Assembly: GCF_021458635.1 (NCBI RefSeq)
Contig: NZ_JAIRDQ010000004.1
Span: 62,001-126,000, forward strand
Source: Bradyrhizobium monzae
GTDB lineage: Bacteria; Pseudomonadota; Alphaproteobacteria; Rhizobiales; Xanthobacteraceae
Length of the DNA: 64,000 nucleotides
Reading direction: 5' to 3'
In this document: one piece after another, positions 17,376 to 27,608 of the stretch
How the letters are laid out: each line of letters begins with the position of its first letter
Numbering within the stretch: the stretch's first letter is position 1
Translations under genes and position numbers: made by a program
The notes under the pieces: generated by a model
Database searches by the model: none
What the model was told of the DNA's origin: nothing
Seen by the model: the letters and a program-made list of their open reading frames with translations, nothing else

Positions 17376-18020
17376 TCAGTTCATCCCAATTTCCACCGCG
17401 ATCCGGATCAGGTCGGAGTGGTTCTTGGCCCCCAGCTTCTGCTTGAGCAGGGACGTGGTGTTGGCGACGGTCTTGTAGGAGATGCCGAGCGCCTCGGCGA
17501 CCTCGACGATCTTGTCGCCGCGCCCGAGCAGGCGGAGAATTTCGAGCTCCCGCGGCGTCATCTGCGAGGCCGGATTGGCCTTGATCGCAGCGCCCGAGAA
17601 CGTCACGGCCTCCGCGAGCTGCGGCGAAATGAAGTTATCGCCCGCGACCACCTTGCGCACGGCCTTGAGCAGGATCCGGGGATCGTCGCCCTTGGAGACA
17701 TAGCCCTGCGCCCCGAGGTCCACGGCGCGCACCACGAAGGCCGGGTCATCGTTCATGCTGAACATGATGATCTTGGCGTCCGGATCGTCCTTGCGGATCC
17801 GGCGCATCAGCTCGAAGCCCGAGACATCGGGCAGGCTGATGTCGATCACGGTCACGTCGGGCCGCTTGCTGACATAGGCGCGATGGCCTGATTTGGCGTC
17901 GCTCGCCTCGTCGATCCGGATCGAATGATCGGATGCGAAAAGGGTGCGGCAACCGGACAGCACCACGGGATGATCGTCGACGATCAGGACCCTGGTCGCC
18001 GGCTTGGCGGTATCTTGCAT
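17376..18020 (-). CDS. NarL/FixJ-family response regulator, partner of the divergent kinase
   Basis: 214 residues from the ATG at 18020 (an upstream in-frame ATG lies at 18047). The receiver domain shows VLIVDDHPVV (11-20), phospho-acceptor D60 in VTVIDISLPDVSG and the lysine in GYVSKGDD. The LuxR-type helix-turn-helix follows: MTPRELEILRLLGRGDK and EALGISYKTVANTTSLL. The start lies 66 bp from the start of a divergent NarX/DegS-type kinase gene, so the two very likely form a two-component system. The target genes and signal are not visible. The 509-bp space downstream holds a candidate small RNA. Confidence 0.92.
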   Translation of the reverse strand: MQDTAKPATRVLIVDDHPVVLSGCRTLFASDHSIRIDEASDAKSGHRAYVSKRPDVTVIDISLPDVSGFELMRRIRKDDPDAKIIMFSMNDDPAFVVRAVDLGAQGYVSKGDDPRILLKAVRKVVAGDNFISPQLAEAVTFSGAAIKANPASQMTPRELEILRLLGRGDKIVEVAEALGISYKTVANTTSLLKQKLGAKNHSDLIRIAVEIGMN

Positions 18021-18085
18021 CGCGCGCTCTCTTGTTTTCTGACTCATAGACCGGCGGGAACAAATGGAAAGAGAAAATCCCGCCA

Positions 18086-19444
18086 ATGCGCGTTAGAATT
18101 GACCTAATGTGGCACCGACTCTCGTTCAGGACCCAGCTGTTTCTTCCGCTCGGCGTGAGCTTTATTGCCGCGCTGGCGATGGGCGGCGTGCTGCTCCAGA
18201 CCTTCGCGGGCGGCCAACTGGCCGACGAGAACGAGCCCGGTCGACGCTCGACCCAAACCGTCGCTGTCGCGCTCAACAGCGCCCTGAGCGCGTCAGACAA
18301 TCCGCGGAAGGTGCTTGACGCCTTTGTCAATTCTTTGGGCACCGCCTCTGATATCCAATTCCGACCCGTGGAGGCGGGTCCCTCGCCTCTTGTGCGGGAG
18401 GGCCTGCGGGATATGCATGGCGTGCCGCAATGGTTCGTGGACCTGATCGCCATCCCCGACATGAACGCGGCGTCTCCCGTCGTCATCGACGGCAGGCACA
18501 TTGGCGACATCGTGTTCGTGCCCGACATGTCGGCCGACCTGTTCGAGAAGTGGATCGGCTTTCTGGCACTGACGAGCCTCATTGCGGTGCTGATGGTGCT
18601 GACCGGAACGATCGCCTATCTGTTCGCAGGATCGGCGCTACGGCCCCTGCAAAATCTCGGCGCAGGCCTCACCCGTATTCGGCAAGGCGATTATGCGATG
18701 CCGATCCCGGTCGCAGGCCCGCCGGAAATCCGGCAGAGCTGCGAGGAGGCCAATGCGCTGGCAGCGACGCTCGCGCAATTGAGCCAGGACAATCGCGATC
18801 TACTGCACCGCCTGGTGTCGCTGCAGGACAATGAGCGGCGCGATCTCGCCCGCGAGCTGCACGACGAACTTGGCCCGCTGCTGTTCAGCATCCGCGCCGG
18901 CACGATCGCGCTGAGCGAGGCCGCACCACAGACGGGAAATCTCGGCAAGTCCGTGCAGGAGGTGATGCGATCGGTCGAGGCGCTCCAGCAAACCAACCGC
19001 CGCATCCTCGACCGGCTGCGGCCGCTCTACATCGAGGAATTGGGGCTTGAGGCCAGCGTGCAGACACTGCTCCGGAACTTTCGCAGGCAAGCGCCGCATA
19101 TCGGCCTCACCGCCGCGATCGATCCCGGTCTCAACGAGATCGATGGACCGCTGGCCCAGACCGTCTACCGCGTCATCCAGGAGACCTTGACCAACGTGCT
19201 GCGCCACGCCGGAGCACGCAACGCCCATGTGGAGACCGCGATTGCCGGCGATGTCCTCGCGATCGACGTCTCCGACGATGGCAGCGGCTTTCCCGCCGAC
19301 AATGTCTTCGGCCGAGGCCTGACCGGCATGCACGAGCGCGTTCGGGCGCTCAGCGGATCCCTGTCACTGCTGCGGGCGGACGAACGAACCTATGTGCGCT
19401 GCCGCCTTCCACTCGGGGAAGTCCACGCCCCGATCACAGGCTAG
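18086..19444 (+). CDS. Sensor histidine kinase, HisKA_3 (NarX/DegS/UhpB) type
   Basis: 452 residues from the ATG at 18086; an ATG seven codons later (18107) is a possible start. Order of parts: membrane helix at about 14-38, periplasmic sensor region of about 110 residues without a recognisable domain, second helix near 155-178, a HAMP-like segment (ALRPLQNLGAGLTRIRQGDY) near 183-205, then the dimerisation domain with the phospho-acceptor H259 in ERRDLARELHDELGPL, and a HATPase domain with VIQETLTNVLRHAG (N box) and VSDDGSGFP (G box). GRGLTGMHERVRAL is typical of this class. It pairs with the divergent NarL-type regulator next door. Its stop overlaps the convergent NTF2-like gene by 4 bp. Confidence 0.92.
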   Translation: MRVRIDLMWHRLSFRTQLFLPLGVSFIAALAMGGVLLQTFAGGQLADENEPGRRSTQTVAVALNSALSASDNPRKVLDAFVNSLGTASDIQFRPVEAGPSPLVREGLRDMHGVPQWFVDLIAIPDMNAASPVVIDGRHIGDIVFVPDMSADLFEKWIGFLALTSLIAVLMVLTGTIAYLFAGSALRPLQNLGAGLTRIRQGDYAMPIPVAGPPEIRQSCEEANALAATLAQLSQDNRDLLHRLVSLQDNERRDLARELHDELGPLLFSIRAGTIALSEAAPQTGNLGKSVQEVMRSVEALQQTNRRILDRLRPLYIEELGLEASVQTLLRNFRRQAPHIGLTAAIDPGLNEIDGPLAQTVYRVIQETLTNVLRHAGARNAHVETAIAGDVLAIDVSDDGSGFPADNVFGRGLTGMHERVRALSGSLSLLRADERTYVRCRLPLGEVHAPITG

Positions 19445-19806
19445 CACGCACCGCAATCGTGCGAGCCCTGCTGCGCCGGCTCGCACTGCGTGCTGTAGAT
19501 CTTGCCTTCCGCGCTGAAGCGGAACGTGGCGCGGACGCGCAGCGCGCCCGCGACGGAATATTCGAGATCGATGCCGTTCTGCGCGGGATGGATCTCCTCC
19601 AGCCCGAAGCCAGCCGAGGAGAAGGCGCTGAGTTTCGGTCCCCAATAGGTTTCGAGCTCGCGCCGGCCGCGATAGAGATGCGTGCCGTTGCACGTGCATT
19701 CCAGCTCGGCATCGTCGGCATAGAGGTCGAGCAGCATCGCAAGGTCGCCCCTGCGGCAGGCATCCACCCAATCGACGACAAGTCCCATCTGATCGAAATC
19801 GCCCAC
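19441..19806 (-). CDS. NTF2-like / SnoaL-type small protein
   Basis: 121 residues from a GTG at 19806, chosen because AGGA lies 8 bases before it and the protein then begins MGDFDQMGLVVDWVDACRRG; an ATG at 19788 is the alternative. The pattern 'VDWVDACRRGDLAMLLDLYADDAELEC' is the usual N-terminal helix and first strand of the NTF2/SnoaL cone fold, and GRRELETYWGPKLS follows as expected. Such proteins are either small enzymes or ligand-binding domains; no catalytic residue set can be assigned. There are several cysteines (ECTCNG, TQCEPA, CGAC at the end). It is convergent with the kinase gene. Confidence 0.78.
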   Translation of the reverse strand: MGDFDQMGLVVDWVDACRRGDLAMLLDLYADDAELECTCNGTHLYRGRRELETYWGPKLSAFSSAGFGLEEIHPAQNGIDLEYSVAGALRVRATFRFSAEGKIYSTQCEPAQQGSHDCGAC

Positions 19807-19915
19807 GCCAGCAATCCTGTTTGCCGCGGAAAATATTTCAGGTCGGCTTAGGACCACCCTCGTGAATATGTGCTGAATAATAAAGCCCGGGCGATTCCGG
19901 GTCCCCACCGGGAAC

Positions 19916-20680
19916 CTACGGACTCGCTTCGCTCTTTCGCCGTCCCCTGACCCAAACCACAAAGGCGATCAGCACCGCGCCTGCGAGCGCGAACCAGGTG
20001 ATCGCGTATTGCAGATGGTCATCTTTCAAATTCACGTCCAGCGGCCCCGGACGTGGAATGTTGTTCTCGGGAGCCGGCTGCTCGAGGTCGACGTAGAACG
20101 GCGCGACAGCGCCCCAATGAAGCGCGCTTGCGATTGCCAGATGATCGCGCGCGAACCACAGCCGCTTGTCCAGGTTCTCGGCCGGCGTCAGCCATCCCGG
20201 TGCTTCCGGAAACCGCAGATAGCCGGTGAGCGCGACCGGCGCGCCGGTGACGAGCTTCTTCACCGCGCGATCCTCGACGCTGCGCTCCTGCATCGTGTTC
20301 TCGACGAACCCCGCATCGATCACGACGATCTCGCCGCTCGGCAGCCGCGCCGGCAGGAATGCCCAGGTGCCGGGGCCGGAGGCATCCCTGCGCACGGCGG
20401 AGCCGGACGAGTAGACCATCGCATCCGGCGAAGCCGCATAGGTCGCCGTGAAGCTGACGCGGCGAAACTCGTCGCGCGCAGGCGTCAGCGCCGCCCATTG
20501 CGCAGGCGGCGGCAGCGCGATCGGCGCGGCCGCGAGGCGCTCGGTGAGTGCGGCGATCAGTTCGTGCTTGGCGGTGCGTCGCTGCAATTGCCAGACACCG
20601 AGCGCGACGAAGGCCGCGGTCAGCAGAAGCGTGAACAGCGCAAAGCCGGCCACGCGAGGCTTGCGCGCAGGCTCGCTCAT
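19916..20680 (-). CDS. SURF1-family cytochrome oxidase biogenesis protein
   Basis: 254 residues from the ATG at 20680, which overlaps the stop of the DUF983 gene by 4 bp (ATGA). Two membrane helices bracket a periplasmic domain: FALFTLLLTAAFVALGVWQLQRR near the N-terminus (the LGxWQxxR motif of SURF1) and WFALAGAVLIAFVVWVRGRR at the C-terminus. DAGFV and PYYVDLE-type segments (here PFYVDLEQ) also match. SURF1/Shy1 proteins help insert or deliver heme a during assembly of the aa3-type oxidase. It is the last gene of the oxidase operon. Confidence 0.92.
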   Translation of the reverse strand: MSEPARKPRVAGFALFTLLLTAAFVALGVWQLQRRTAKHELIAALTERLAAAPIALPPPAQWAALTPARDEFRRVSFTATYAASPDAMVYSSGSAVRRDASGPGTWAFLPARLPSGEIVVIDAGFVENTMQERSVEDRAVKKLVTGAPVALTGYLRFPEAPGWLTPAENLDKRLWFARDHLAIASALHWGAVAPFYVDLEQPAPENNIPRPGPLDVNLKDDHLQYAITWFALAGAVLIAFVVWVRGRRKSEASP

Positions 20681-21078
20681 TTCGCGCGGTCGACCAGTCG
20701 GCCAGGTGCTGCCTTGTGGTGGAATTGCAGCGCGATCAGCAGCGATTTCATGGAGCGTAGTGGGAGAAGCGTGGTTGCGAGGATCAACGGCAGCCACAGC
20801 ACTGCATGCAGCCAGTATGGTGGCTGATATTTGACCTCGACGACGAGCGCGCAACCGACCACGATCGCGCCGGCCAGCATGATGATGAAGATCGCCGGAC
20901 CGTCACCGGCATCGATGAAGGCGTAGTCGAGACCGCAGACGTCACAGGATGGCGCGAGCGTCAGGAAGCCCGCATAGAGCTTGCCTTCACCGCAGCGCGG
21001 GCATTTACAGGCGAGCCCGCGCAGTGCGCTTTGCAGGACCGTGGGCTGGGACTCGGGAGTGCCGGCAGGTTCGTTCAT
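20677..21078 (-). CDS. DUF983 family membrane protein
   Basis: 133 residues. It has two CXXC pairs, CPRCGEGKLY and CDVCGLDY, in a zinc-ribbon-like N-terminal part, followed by two membrane helices and a short basic tail. The DUF983 family is found beside cytochrome oxidase assembly genes in alphaproteobacteria, and its exact role is unknown; a part in oxidase assembly is inferred from position. The ATG at 21078 is used because the protein then begins MNEPAGTPESQP. It is translationally coupled to the SURF1 gene. A terminator stands between it and coxC, which suggests it may also have its own promoter. Confidence 0.9.
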   Translation of the reverse strand: MNEPAGTPESQPTVLQSALRGLACKCPRCGEGKLYAGFLTLAPSCDVCGLDYAFIDAGDGPAIFIIMLAGAIVVGCALVVEVKYQPPYWLHAVLWLPLILATTLLPLRSMKSLLIALQFHHKAAPGRLVDRAK

Positions 21079-21107
21079 GACGCGCAACTCTATCACAGTT
21101 TCGGAAA

Positions 21108-21138
21108 GCAAAAGGGCGGCCCTGCGGCCGCCCTTTCC
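21108..21138 (-). terminator. Intrinsic terminator between oxidase subunit III and DUF983
   Basis: AAAGGGCGGCC at 21113-21123 pairs with 21128-21138 around four bases, and on the minus strand is followed by TTTTGCTTTC. It lies 19 bp after the subunit III stop, so the structural genes may be more highly expressed than DUF983 and SURF1. Confidence 0.8.
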
Positions 21139-21156
21139 AGATCGATTGACCGCGGC

Positions 21157-22053
21157 TCAGTGTGCGCCGTGGGCCATAGCCTCGGCGCCGTGGCCCCAGA
21201 CGTAGATGCACAGGAACAGGAACAGCCACACCACGTCGACGAAGTGCCAGTACCAGGCCGCGAACTCGAAGCCGAGGTGCTGCGTCGGCGTAAAATGGCC
21301 GGCATAGGCGCGGAACAGACAGACCAGCAGGAAGATGGTGCCGACCAGCACGTGGAAACCGTGGAAGCCGGTCGCCATGAAGAAGGTCGCGCCGTAGACG
21401 TTGCCGCCGAACGAGAACGCCGCGTGGCTGTACTCATAGGCCTGCACGCAGGTGAAGGTCGCGCCCAGGAGGACGGTGAGGATCAGGCCGTATTTCAGGC
21501 CCTGGCGGTCGTTCTCGAGCAGCGCGTGATGCGCCCAGGTGACCGTGGTGCCGGAGGTGAGCAGGATCAGCGTGTTCAGCAGCGGCAGATGCCAGGGATC
21601 GAAAGTCTCGATGCCATGCGGCGGCCAGGTGCCCGGCACGGTGCACGCGCCGGCCGCGGTGCCAAGGCCGCAGCCGAACACGGCGTCGCGGGTGGCGTGG
21701 ACGGCGTCGGCCGGGAACAGCGCGGCGTTGAAATAGGCCCAGAACCAGGCAACGAAGAACATCACCTCGGAGGCGATGAACAGGATCATGCCGTAGCGAT
21801 GGCTGATCTGTACGACCCGGGTATGGTCGCCCTTGTACTGGGCTTCCTTGATCACGTCGCCCCACCAGCTCGCCATGGTGTAGAGCACGCCGACGGTGCC
21901 GATACCGAAGATGATCGGCGCGGCCGAGACCATGTGGTGCATCCAGGTGATCGCGCCGACCGCCATGACGAAGGCCGAGATGGAGCCGACCACCGGCCAG
22001 GGGGACGGATCGACCAAGTGGTAGTCGTGATGCTTGCCTTGCGCGGTAGCCAT
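21157..22053 (-). CDS. ctaE: Cytochrome c oxidase subunit III
   Basis: 298 residues with seven membrane helices, as in the long alphaproteobacterial and mitochondrial form. The N-terminus [18 protein letters not shown] is diagnostic. The conserved E in '[18 protein letters not shown]' and '[13 protein letters not shown]' are present. Subunit III stabilises the aa3 oxidase and supports proton uptake. The ATG at 22053 is used; two in-frame triplets upstream lack homology. It follows ctaG by 63 bp and is ended by a terminator. Confidence 0.97.
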   Translation of the reverse strand: MATAQGKHHDYHLVDPSPWPVVGSISAFVMAVGAITWMHHMVSAAPIIFGIGTVGVLYTMASWWGDVIKEAQYKGDHTRVVQISHRYGMILFIASEVMFFVAWFWAYFNAALFPADAVHATRDAVFGCGLGTAAGACTVPGTWPPHGIETFDPWHLPLLNTLILLTSGTTVTWAHHALLENDRQGLKYGLILTVLLGATFTCVQAYEYSHAAFSFGGNVYGATFFMATGFHGFHVLVGTIFLLVCLFRAYAGHFTPTQHLGFEFAAWYWHFVDVVWLFLFLCIYVWGHGAEAMAHGAH

Positions 22054-22116
22054 TACGGTCTGTCTCCTCAATCCCGTGCCTGTCCGGCACTTATCCCCTT
22101 ATTCCAACCCTGAGCG

Positions 22117-22773
22117 TCAACCCGGCGGCTGGAGATTTCCCTTGCGTTTGTCGTCATCGCCGAATGCGAGCGGCTTCACCACCGGATCCTTCACCTGATA
22201 GAACGTGTAGGACAGCGTGATGGTGCCGAGCCCGTCATTGTCGTGGTCGTCGACGATCGACGGATCGACGTAGAACACCACGGGCATCTCGCGCTTCTCG
22301 CCGGGCGCCATGGTCTGCTCGGTGAAGCAGAAGCAGTTGATCTTCTGGAAATAGGAGCCGACCGTCAGCGGCGCGACGTTGTAGGCGGCTTGCCCGGAGG
22401 TGGTGCGCGCGGCCTGGTTGGTCACGGTGTAGTAGATCGTGGTGACCTGGCCGATATTGACCTCGACCTCGGTCTGCTCCGGCTCGAACTTCCAGGGCAG
22501 ACCGGGCGCGACGTTGGCATCGAAGCGTACCGCGATCTTGCGTGCGATCGGGCCGGTGGCTGGCGCCGAGGTCGCGACCTGAGTCGTGCCGTTGAAGCCG
22601 GTGGCGCGGCAGAACCAGTTGTAGAACGGCACCGCTGCGTAGGACGCGCCGACCATGAGCGCGACGACGCCGCCGCAGATCGAGGCGACCAATGCGTCGC
22701 GACCCAAACCACGGCGCACCGGCTTTGAGGTCACGTCCTGCGATATGGTCGGCTCTCGATCCATCTCTCTCAC
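22117..22773 (-). CDS. ctaG: Cytochrome c oxidase copper-assembly protein CtaG (Cox11)
   Basis: 218 residues. One N-terminal membrane helix ([20 protein letters not shown]) anchors a periplasmic domain that delivers copper to the CuB site of subunit I. The copper-binding cysteines are in INCFCFTEQ, and a further conserved cysteine follows the helix ([11 protein letters not shown]). [10 protein letters not shown] is also typical. The start is either a GTG at 22773, which overlaps the stop of the small gene (GTGA), or the ATG at 22764; I used the first because of the coupling. It lies within the oxidase operon. Confidence 0.95.
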   Translation of the reverse strand: MREMDREPTISQDVTSKPVRRGLGRDALVASICGGVVALMVGASYAAVPFYNWFCRATGFNGTTQVATSAPATGPIARKIAVRFDANVAPGLPWKFEPEQTEVEVNIGQVTTIYYTVTNQAARTTSGQAAYNVAPLTVGSYFQKINCFCFTEQTMAPGEKREMPVVFYVDPSIVDDHDNDGLGTITLSYTFYQVKDPVVKPLAFGDDDKRKGNLQPPG

Positions 22774-22934
22774 ATTGGCCGAACTAGAACCGCCGGTCCC
22801 TTGACCATGGTGACAGCGAAAAACAGGATGACGAGAACGCCGAGCGCAAGCGCGATCGCAATCGAACGCTGACGGCGGCTCTTCTTTTGCGCCTCGGTGA
22901 GGACGATTCCATCTGGCTCGGGTTTGTCAGCCAT
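22770..22934 (-). CDS. Small single-helix membrane protein in the oxidase operon (CoxF-like)
   Basis: 54 residues: a hydrophilic N-terminus ([20 protein letters not shown]), a basic patch, then one membrane helix ([20 protein letters not shown]) and the short tail [11 protein letters not shown] tiny gene between ctaB and ctaG is conserved in rhizobial oxidase operons; its role is unknown and an assembly or stability function is only inferred from position. The ATG at 22934 follows the ctaB stop by 7 bp, and its own stop overlaps the start of ctaG. The name CoxF is used loosely. Confidence 0.85.
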   Translation of the reverse strand: MADKPEPDGIVLTEAQKKSRRQRSIAIALALGVLVILFFAVTMVKGPAVLVRPM

Positions 22935-22941
22935 TCCTGCC

Positions 22942-23886
22942 TCATGCGCCCCCAACCATGGGAGCAAGCGCCCGGTAGACGACCTCGGCCAGCAGGGTCG
23001 CGAACAGCGCGAACAGATACAGGATCGAGAAGGCAAACAGTTTTCGCGTCGCGCGCAGCGACTGGCTGCGTTCGCGGCGCACATACACGTTGATCGCGAG
23101 CACCAGCATGCCGGCGCCGAGCACCAGCGAGGTCACGCCGTAGGTGGCGTCGAAATAGCCGAGCGCCCAGGGCGCGGCAGCCACTGCGATCAGCACGATG
23201 GTGTAGAGCAAGATCTGGAGACGGGTCGCATCGGGGCCGGCGACATTGGGCAGCATCGGAATGCCGGCGCGGGCATAGTCGTCGGAGCGGAACAGCGCCA
23301 GCGCCCAGAAGTGCGGCGGCGTCCAGAAGAAGATGATGGCGAACAGCAGCAACGGCTCGACGTCGACCGTACCGGTGACGGACGCCCACGCCACCACCGG
23401 CGGCAGCGCGCCGGCGGCGCCGCCGATCACGATGTTCTGCGCGGTCCAGCGCTTCAGGCCCATCGTGTAGATCACGACGTAGAAGAAGATGGTGAAGGCG
23501 AGCAGCGCGCCCGCGATCCAGTTGACGAGAATGCCGAGCGTCATCACCGAGAAGAAGGCGAGCGTCATGCCGAACGCCATTGCCTCGGGCCGGGTGATGC
23601 GGCCGCGCGGGATCGGGCGGTTGGCTGTGCGCGACATCTTGGCGTCGATGTCACCCTCGAGCGCCATGTTGAGCGCGCCGGAGGCGCCGGCGCCGACCGC
23701 GATGCAGAGCAGCGAGGTGATCGCGAGCACCCAGTGGAAGCGTCCCGGCGCCATCGCCATCCCGACCAGCGCGGTGAAGATCACGAGCGACATCACCCGC
23801 GGCTTGAGCAGCGCGAGGTAATCACCGACCTCCGCCTCGGAGATGCGGGGATTGATGTCGACGGCGTTCTGATCGAGGACGGACAC
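22942..23886 (-). CDS. ctaB: Protoheme IX farnesyltransferase (heme O synthase)
   Basis: 314 residues, about nine membrane helices, UbiA superfamily. It adds farnesyl to heme b to make heme O, a step on the way to heme a for the neighbouring oxidase. The first aspartate-rich region is near '[19 protein letters not shown]', and NRPIPRG is the signature of the family. [18 protein letters not shown] near the N-terminus also matches. The start codon is GTG at 23886. It lies between coxA and the small membrane protein gene on the same strand. Confidence 0.96.
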   Translation of the reverse strand: MSVLDQNAVDINPRISEAEVGDYLALLKPRVMSLVIFTALVGMAMAPGRFHWVLAITSLLCIAVGAGASGALNMALEGDIDAKMSRTANRPIPRGRITRPEAMAFGMTLAFFSVMTLGILVNWIAGALLAFTIFFYVVIYTMGLKRWTAQNIVIGGAAGALPPVVAWASVTGTVDVEPLLLFAIIFFWTPPHFWALALFRSDDYARAGIPMLPNVAGPDATRLQILLYTIVLIAVAAAPWALGYFDATYGVTSLVLGAGMLVLAINVYVRRERSQSLRATRKLFAFSILYLFALFATLLAEVVYRALAPMVGGA

Positions 23887-23912
23887 TTAAACCTACTCGT
23901 TTCTTTGTAGAG

Positions 23913-23939
23913 CCGCGGCGCCCGTCACGAGCGCCGCGG
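23913..23939 (-). terminator. Intercistronic hairpin between coxA and ctaB
   Basis: CCGCGGCGC at 23913-23921 pairs perfectly with 23931-23939 around a 9-base loop, 13 bp after the coxA stop. No T-run follows, so it may act by slowing 3'-to-5' decay of the coxBA message or as partial attenuation, and not as a full terminator. Confidence 0.4.
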
Positions 23940-23951
23940 AAGTTTTGTCGC

Positions 23952-25640
<1,689 letters not shown>

Positions 25641-25667
25641 TCAGTCCGTCAAGCCGTCGCCCGGCGC

Positions 25668-26522
25668 TTACTGCGTCGGGCCGGCTGCGGAGGCGAAAAT
25701 GCTGGTGCCGCCGCTCGCATATTTTTTCTTTGCCGATTCGACCCAGGAGGCGAACTCCTGGTCGTTCACGACGCGAATCGCGATCGGCATGAAGGCGTGG
25801 TCCTTGCCGCAGAGCTCCGAGCACTGGCCATAGAACATGCCGGTCTTGGTGGCCTTGAACCAGGTCTCGTTCAGCCGCCCCGGAATGGCGTCGATCTTGA
25901 CGCCGAAAGCCGGCAGCGCGAACGCGTGGATGACGTCGGCGCCGGTGACCTGAACACGAATCACCTTGTTGACCGGCACCACCATCTCGTTGTCGACGCC
26001 GAGCAGGCGGGGCTGCTTGTCCTGGGCCATCAGCGAGTCGAACTCGAACTTGCCGTTATCCGGATAGGCGTAGGACCAGTACCACTGCTTGCCGGTGGCC
26101 TTGATGGTCAGATCCGCCTTCGGCACGTCGAGCTCGAGGAACAGCAGGCGGAACGACGGCACCGCGATGCCGACCAGGATCAGCACCGGTACCAGGGTCC
26201 ACACCACCTCGATCAGCGTGTTGTGGGTGGTTCGCGACGGCACCGGATTGGCCTTCGAATTGAACTTCACCACCACGACCACGAGCAGCGCCAGCACGAA
26301 CAGTGTGATCACGATGATCAGTACGGACAAGAAGTCGTGAAACCAGACGATATTGTCCATCACCGGAGACCCGGAGGCCTGGAGATGCCATTCCCACGGC
26401 TCCGGCTGCCCGAGCTCGGCAAATGCCGCGCCGCCCGTCGCCAACGTGATGCCAGCGGCCACCAAGGCGATGGTGGCCAATCCCAGCAAATGCCGGCCCA
26501 CCCGACTCTTCGACATCCTCAT
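25668..26522 (-). CDS. ctaC: Cytochrome c oxidase subunit II
   Basis: 284 residues. A signal peptide (cut near AAFAE) is followed by two membrane helices and a periplasmic cupredoxin domain that takes electrons from cytochrome c. The CuA ligands are in VIHAFALP and CSELCGKDHAFMPI. WQWYWSY-type residues appear as KQWYWSYAYPD, the electron entry site. The start at 26522 has GGGGAG about ten bases upstream; an ATG two codons later is an alternative. It leads the oxidase operon, which runs leftward through subunit I to SURF1. Confidence 0.98.
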   Translation of the reverse strand: MRMSKSRVGRHLLGLATIALVAAGITLATGGAAFAELGQPEPWEWHLQASGSPVMDNIVWFHDFLSVLIIVITLFVLALLVVVVVKFNSKANPVPSRTTHNTLIEVVWTLVPVLILVGIAVPSFRLLFLELDVPKADLTIKATGKQWYWSYAYPDNGKFEFDSLMAQDKQPRLLGVDNEMVVPVNKVIRVQVTGADVIHAFALPAFGVKIDAIPGRLNETWFKATKTGMFYGQCSELCGKDHAFMPIAIRVVNDQEFASWVESAKKKYASGGTSIFASAAGPTQ

Positions 26523-26961
26523 GCCGCTCGCGCTCCCCTTACGAAATCACCCCAGGTGCATTCCCGTATGTCCGGGAAATGCTTATTCGACCCGCCCGTC
26601 CGACAAACCGCCGCGCAAGAATACCTCTAAGAGGAATTGGGGCCAGATCGCTCAAACGCCGAAATCAAGCCTCTCAAACCATAATTCTTGATCTATCGCA
26701 ATGCAGTCTTCGGCCCCCACTGTCAGCCATCACCCGCAAGATATTTCCCAGCAAGATCAGACAAAAATACCGTTTCCCGGGATGCCGCGGCTTGACAGCT
26801 GAATTGCCGGCGGTAGGCACTGGCGGACAGTTGCGCAGGAACCTGATTCGTGCCGGCGATGGCGGGCCAAGGCGGCGCGGGATTTGCTTGGGAATTGCCT
26901 TCAAGACGCCGTCATTGCCGTATCAGTCCACCAGCGCGCGCGAGCAGAGGGACCGACCCCG
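26523..26961. other. 439-bp divergent control region of the oxidase operon and ialB-like gene
   Basis: No gene is visible. The part from about 26680 to 26800 is richer in A and T than the surroundings, as expected for divergent promoters. TTGACA occurs at 26793-26798 but without a convincing -10 box at 16-18 bases. No clear inverted repeat or riboswitch-like fold was found by eye. Confidence 0.5.
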
Positions 26962-27495
26962 ATGGGGCTTTCGAGATGCATGGCAAGGCCGGCTAACCGC
27001 TTCACGGTCCTGATCGGCCTGCTGTCCGCCGCCCTTCTCCTTGCATTGCCGGGCCTAGCCCATGCGCAGGGCGCGGTGCGCTCCGTCCATGGCGACTGGC
27101 AGATCCGCTGCGACACTCCACCGGGCGCCCAGGCCGAGCAATGCGCCCTGATCCAGAGCGTGGTGGCGGAAGACCGCTCCAACGCCGGCCTCACCGTGAT
27201 CGTGCTCAAGACCGCCGACCAGAAGAGCCGCCTGATGCGGGTGGTCGCCCCTTTGGGCGTGCTGCTACCCTCGGGCCTGGGGCTGAAGCTCGACAACCAG
27301 GACGTCGGCCGCGCCGGCTTCGTCCGCTGCCTGCCCAATGGCTGCGTCGCCGAGGTCGTCATGGACGACAAGCTGCTTGGTCAGCTCCGCAGCGCCAAGA
27401 CCGCGACCTTCATCATCTTCGAGACGCCTGAGGAAGGCATCGGCTTCCCGCTCAGCCTGAACGGGCTCGGCGAGGGATATGACAAGCTGCCTTAG
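26962..27495 (+). CDS. Invasion-associated locus B (IalB) family exported protein
   Basis: 177 residues from the ATG at 26962, which has GAGGGA about nine bases upstream; earlier in-frame ATGs lack a ribosome site. A signal peptide (cut near LAHAQG) precedes an IalB domain: VHGDWQIRCDTPPGA with a first cysteine, AEQCALIQSVV, then VRCLPNGCVAEVVMDD with a cysteine pair and TATFIIFETPEEGIGFPLSL. In Bartonella IalB aids red-cell invasion, but the family is widespread in free-living alphaproteobacteria, where its role is unknown. It stands alone between the oxidase operon and tldD. Confidence 0.88.
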   Translation: MGLSRCMARPANRFTVLIGLLSAALLLALPGLAHAQGAVRSVHGDWQIRCDTPPGAQAEQCALIQSVVAEDRSNAGLTVIVLKTADQKSRLMRVVAPLGVLLPSGLGLKLDNQDVGRAGFVRCLPNGCVAEVVMDDKLLGQLRSAKTATFIIFETPEEGIGFPLSLNGLGEGYDKLP

Positions 27496-27608
27496 GCGCT
27501 GAAAGTCGCTGGTGAATCTATTGTTTCCGTAATGTGACGCGGCGCGCCCTCGCGGAACCGTTCCGAAACCATTATCTTGCCTCACATCCCCCGATAATGG
27601 ACGGACGC

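Noticed and set aside
26793..26798. TTGACA as -35 box of the IalB-like gene
   Set aside because: No acceptable -10 hexamer at 15-19 bases and it lies about 165 bp before the gene.
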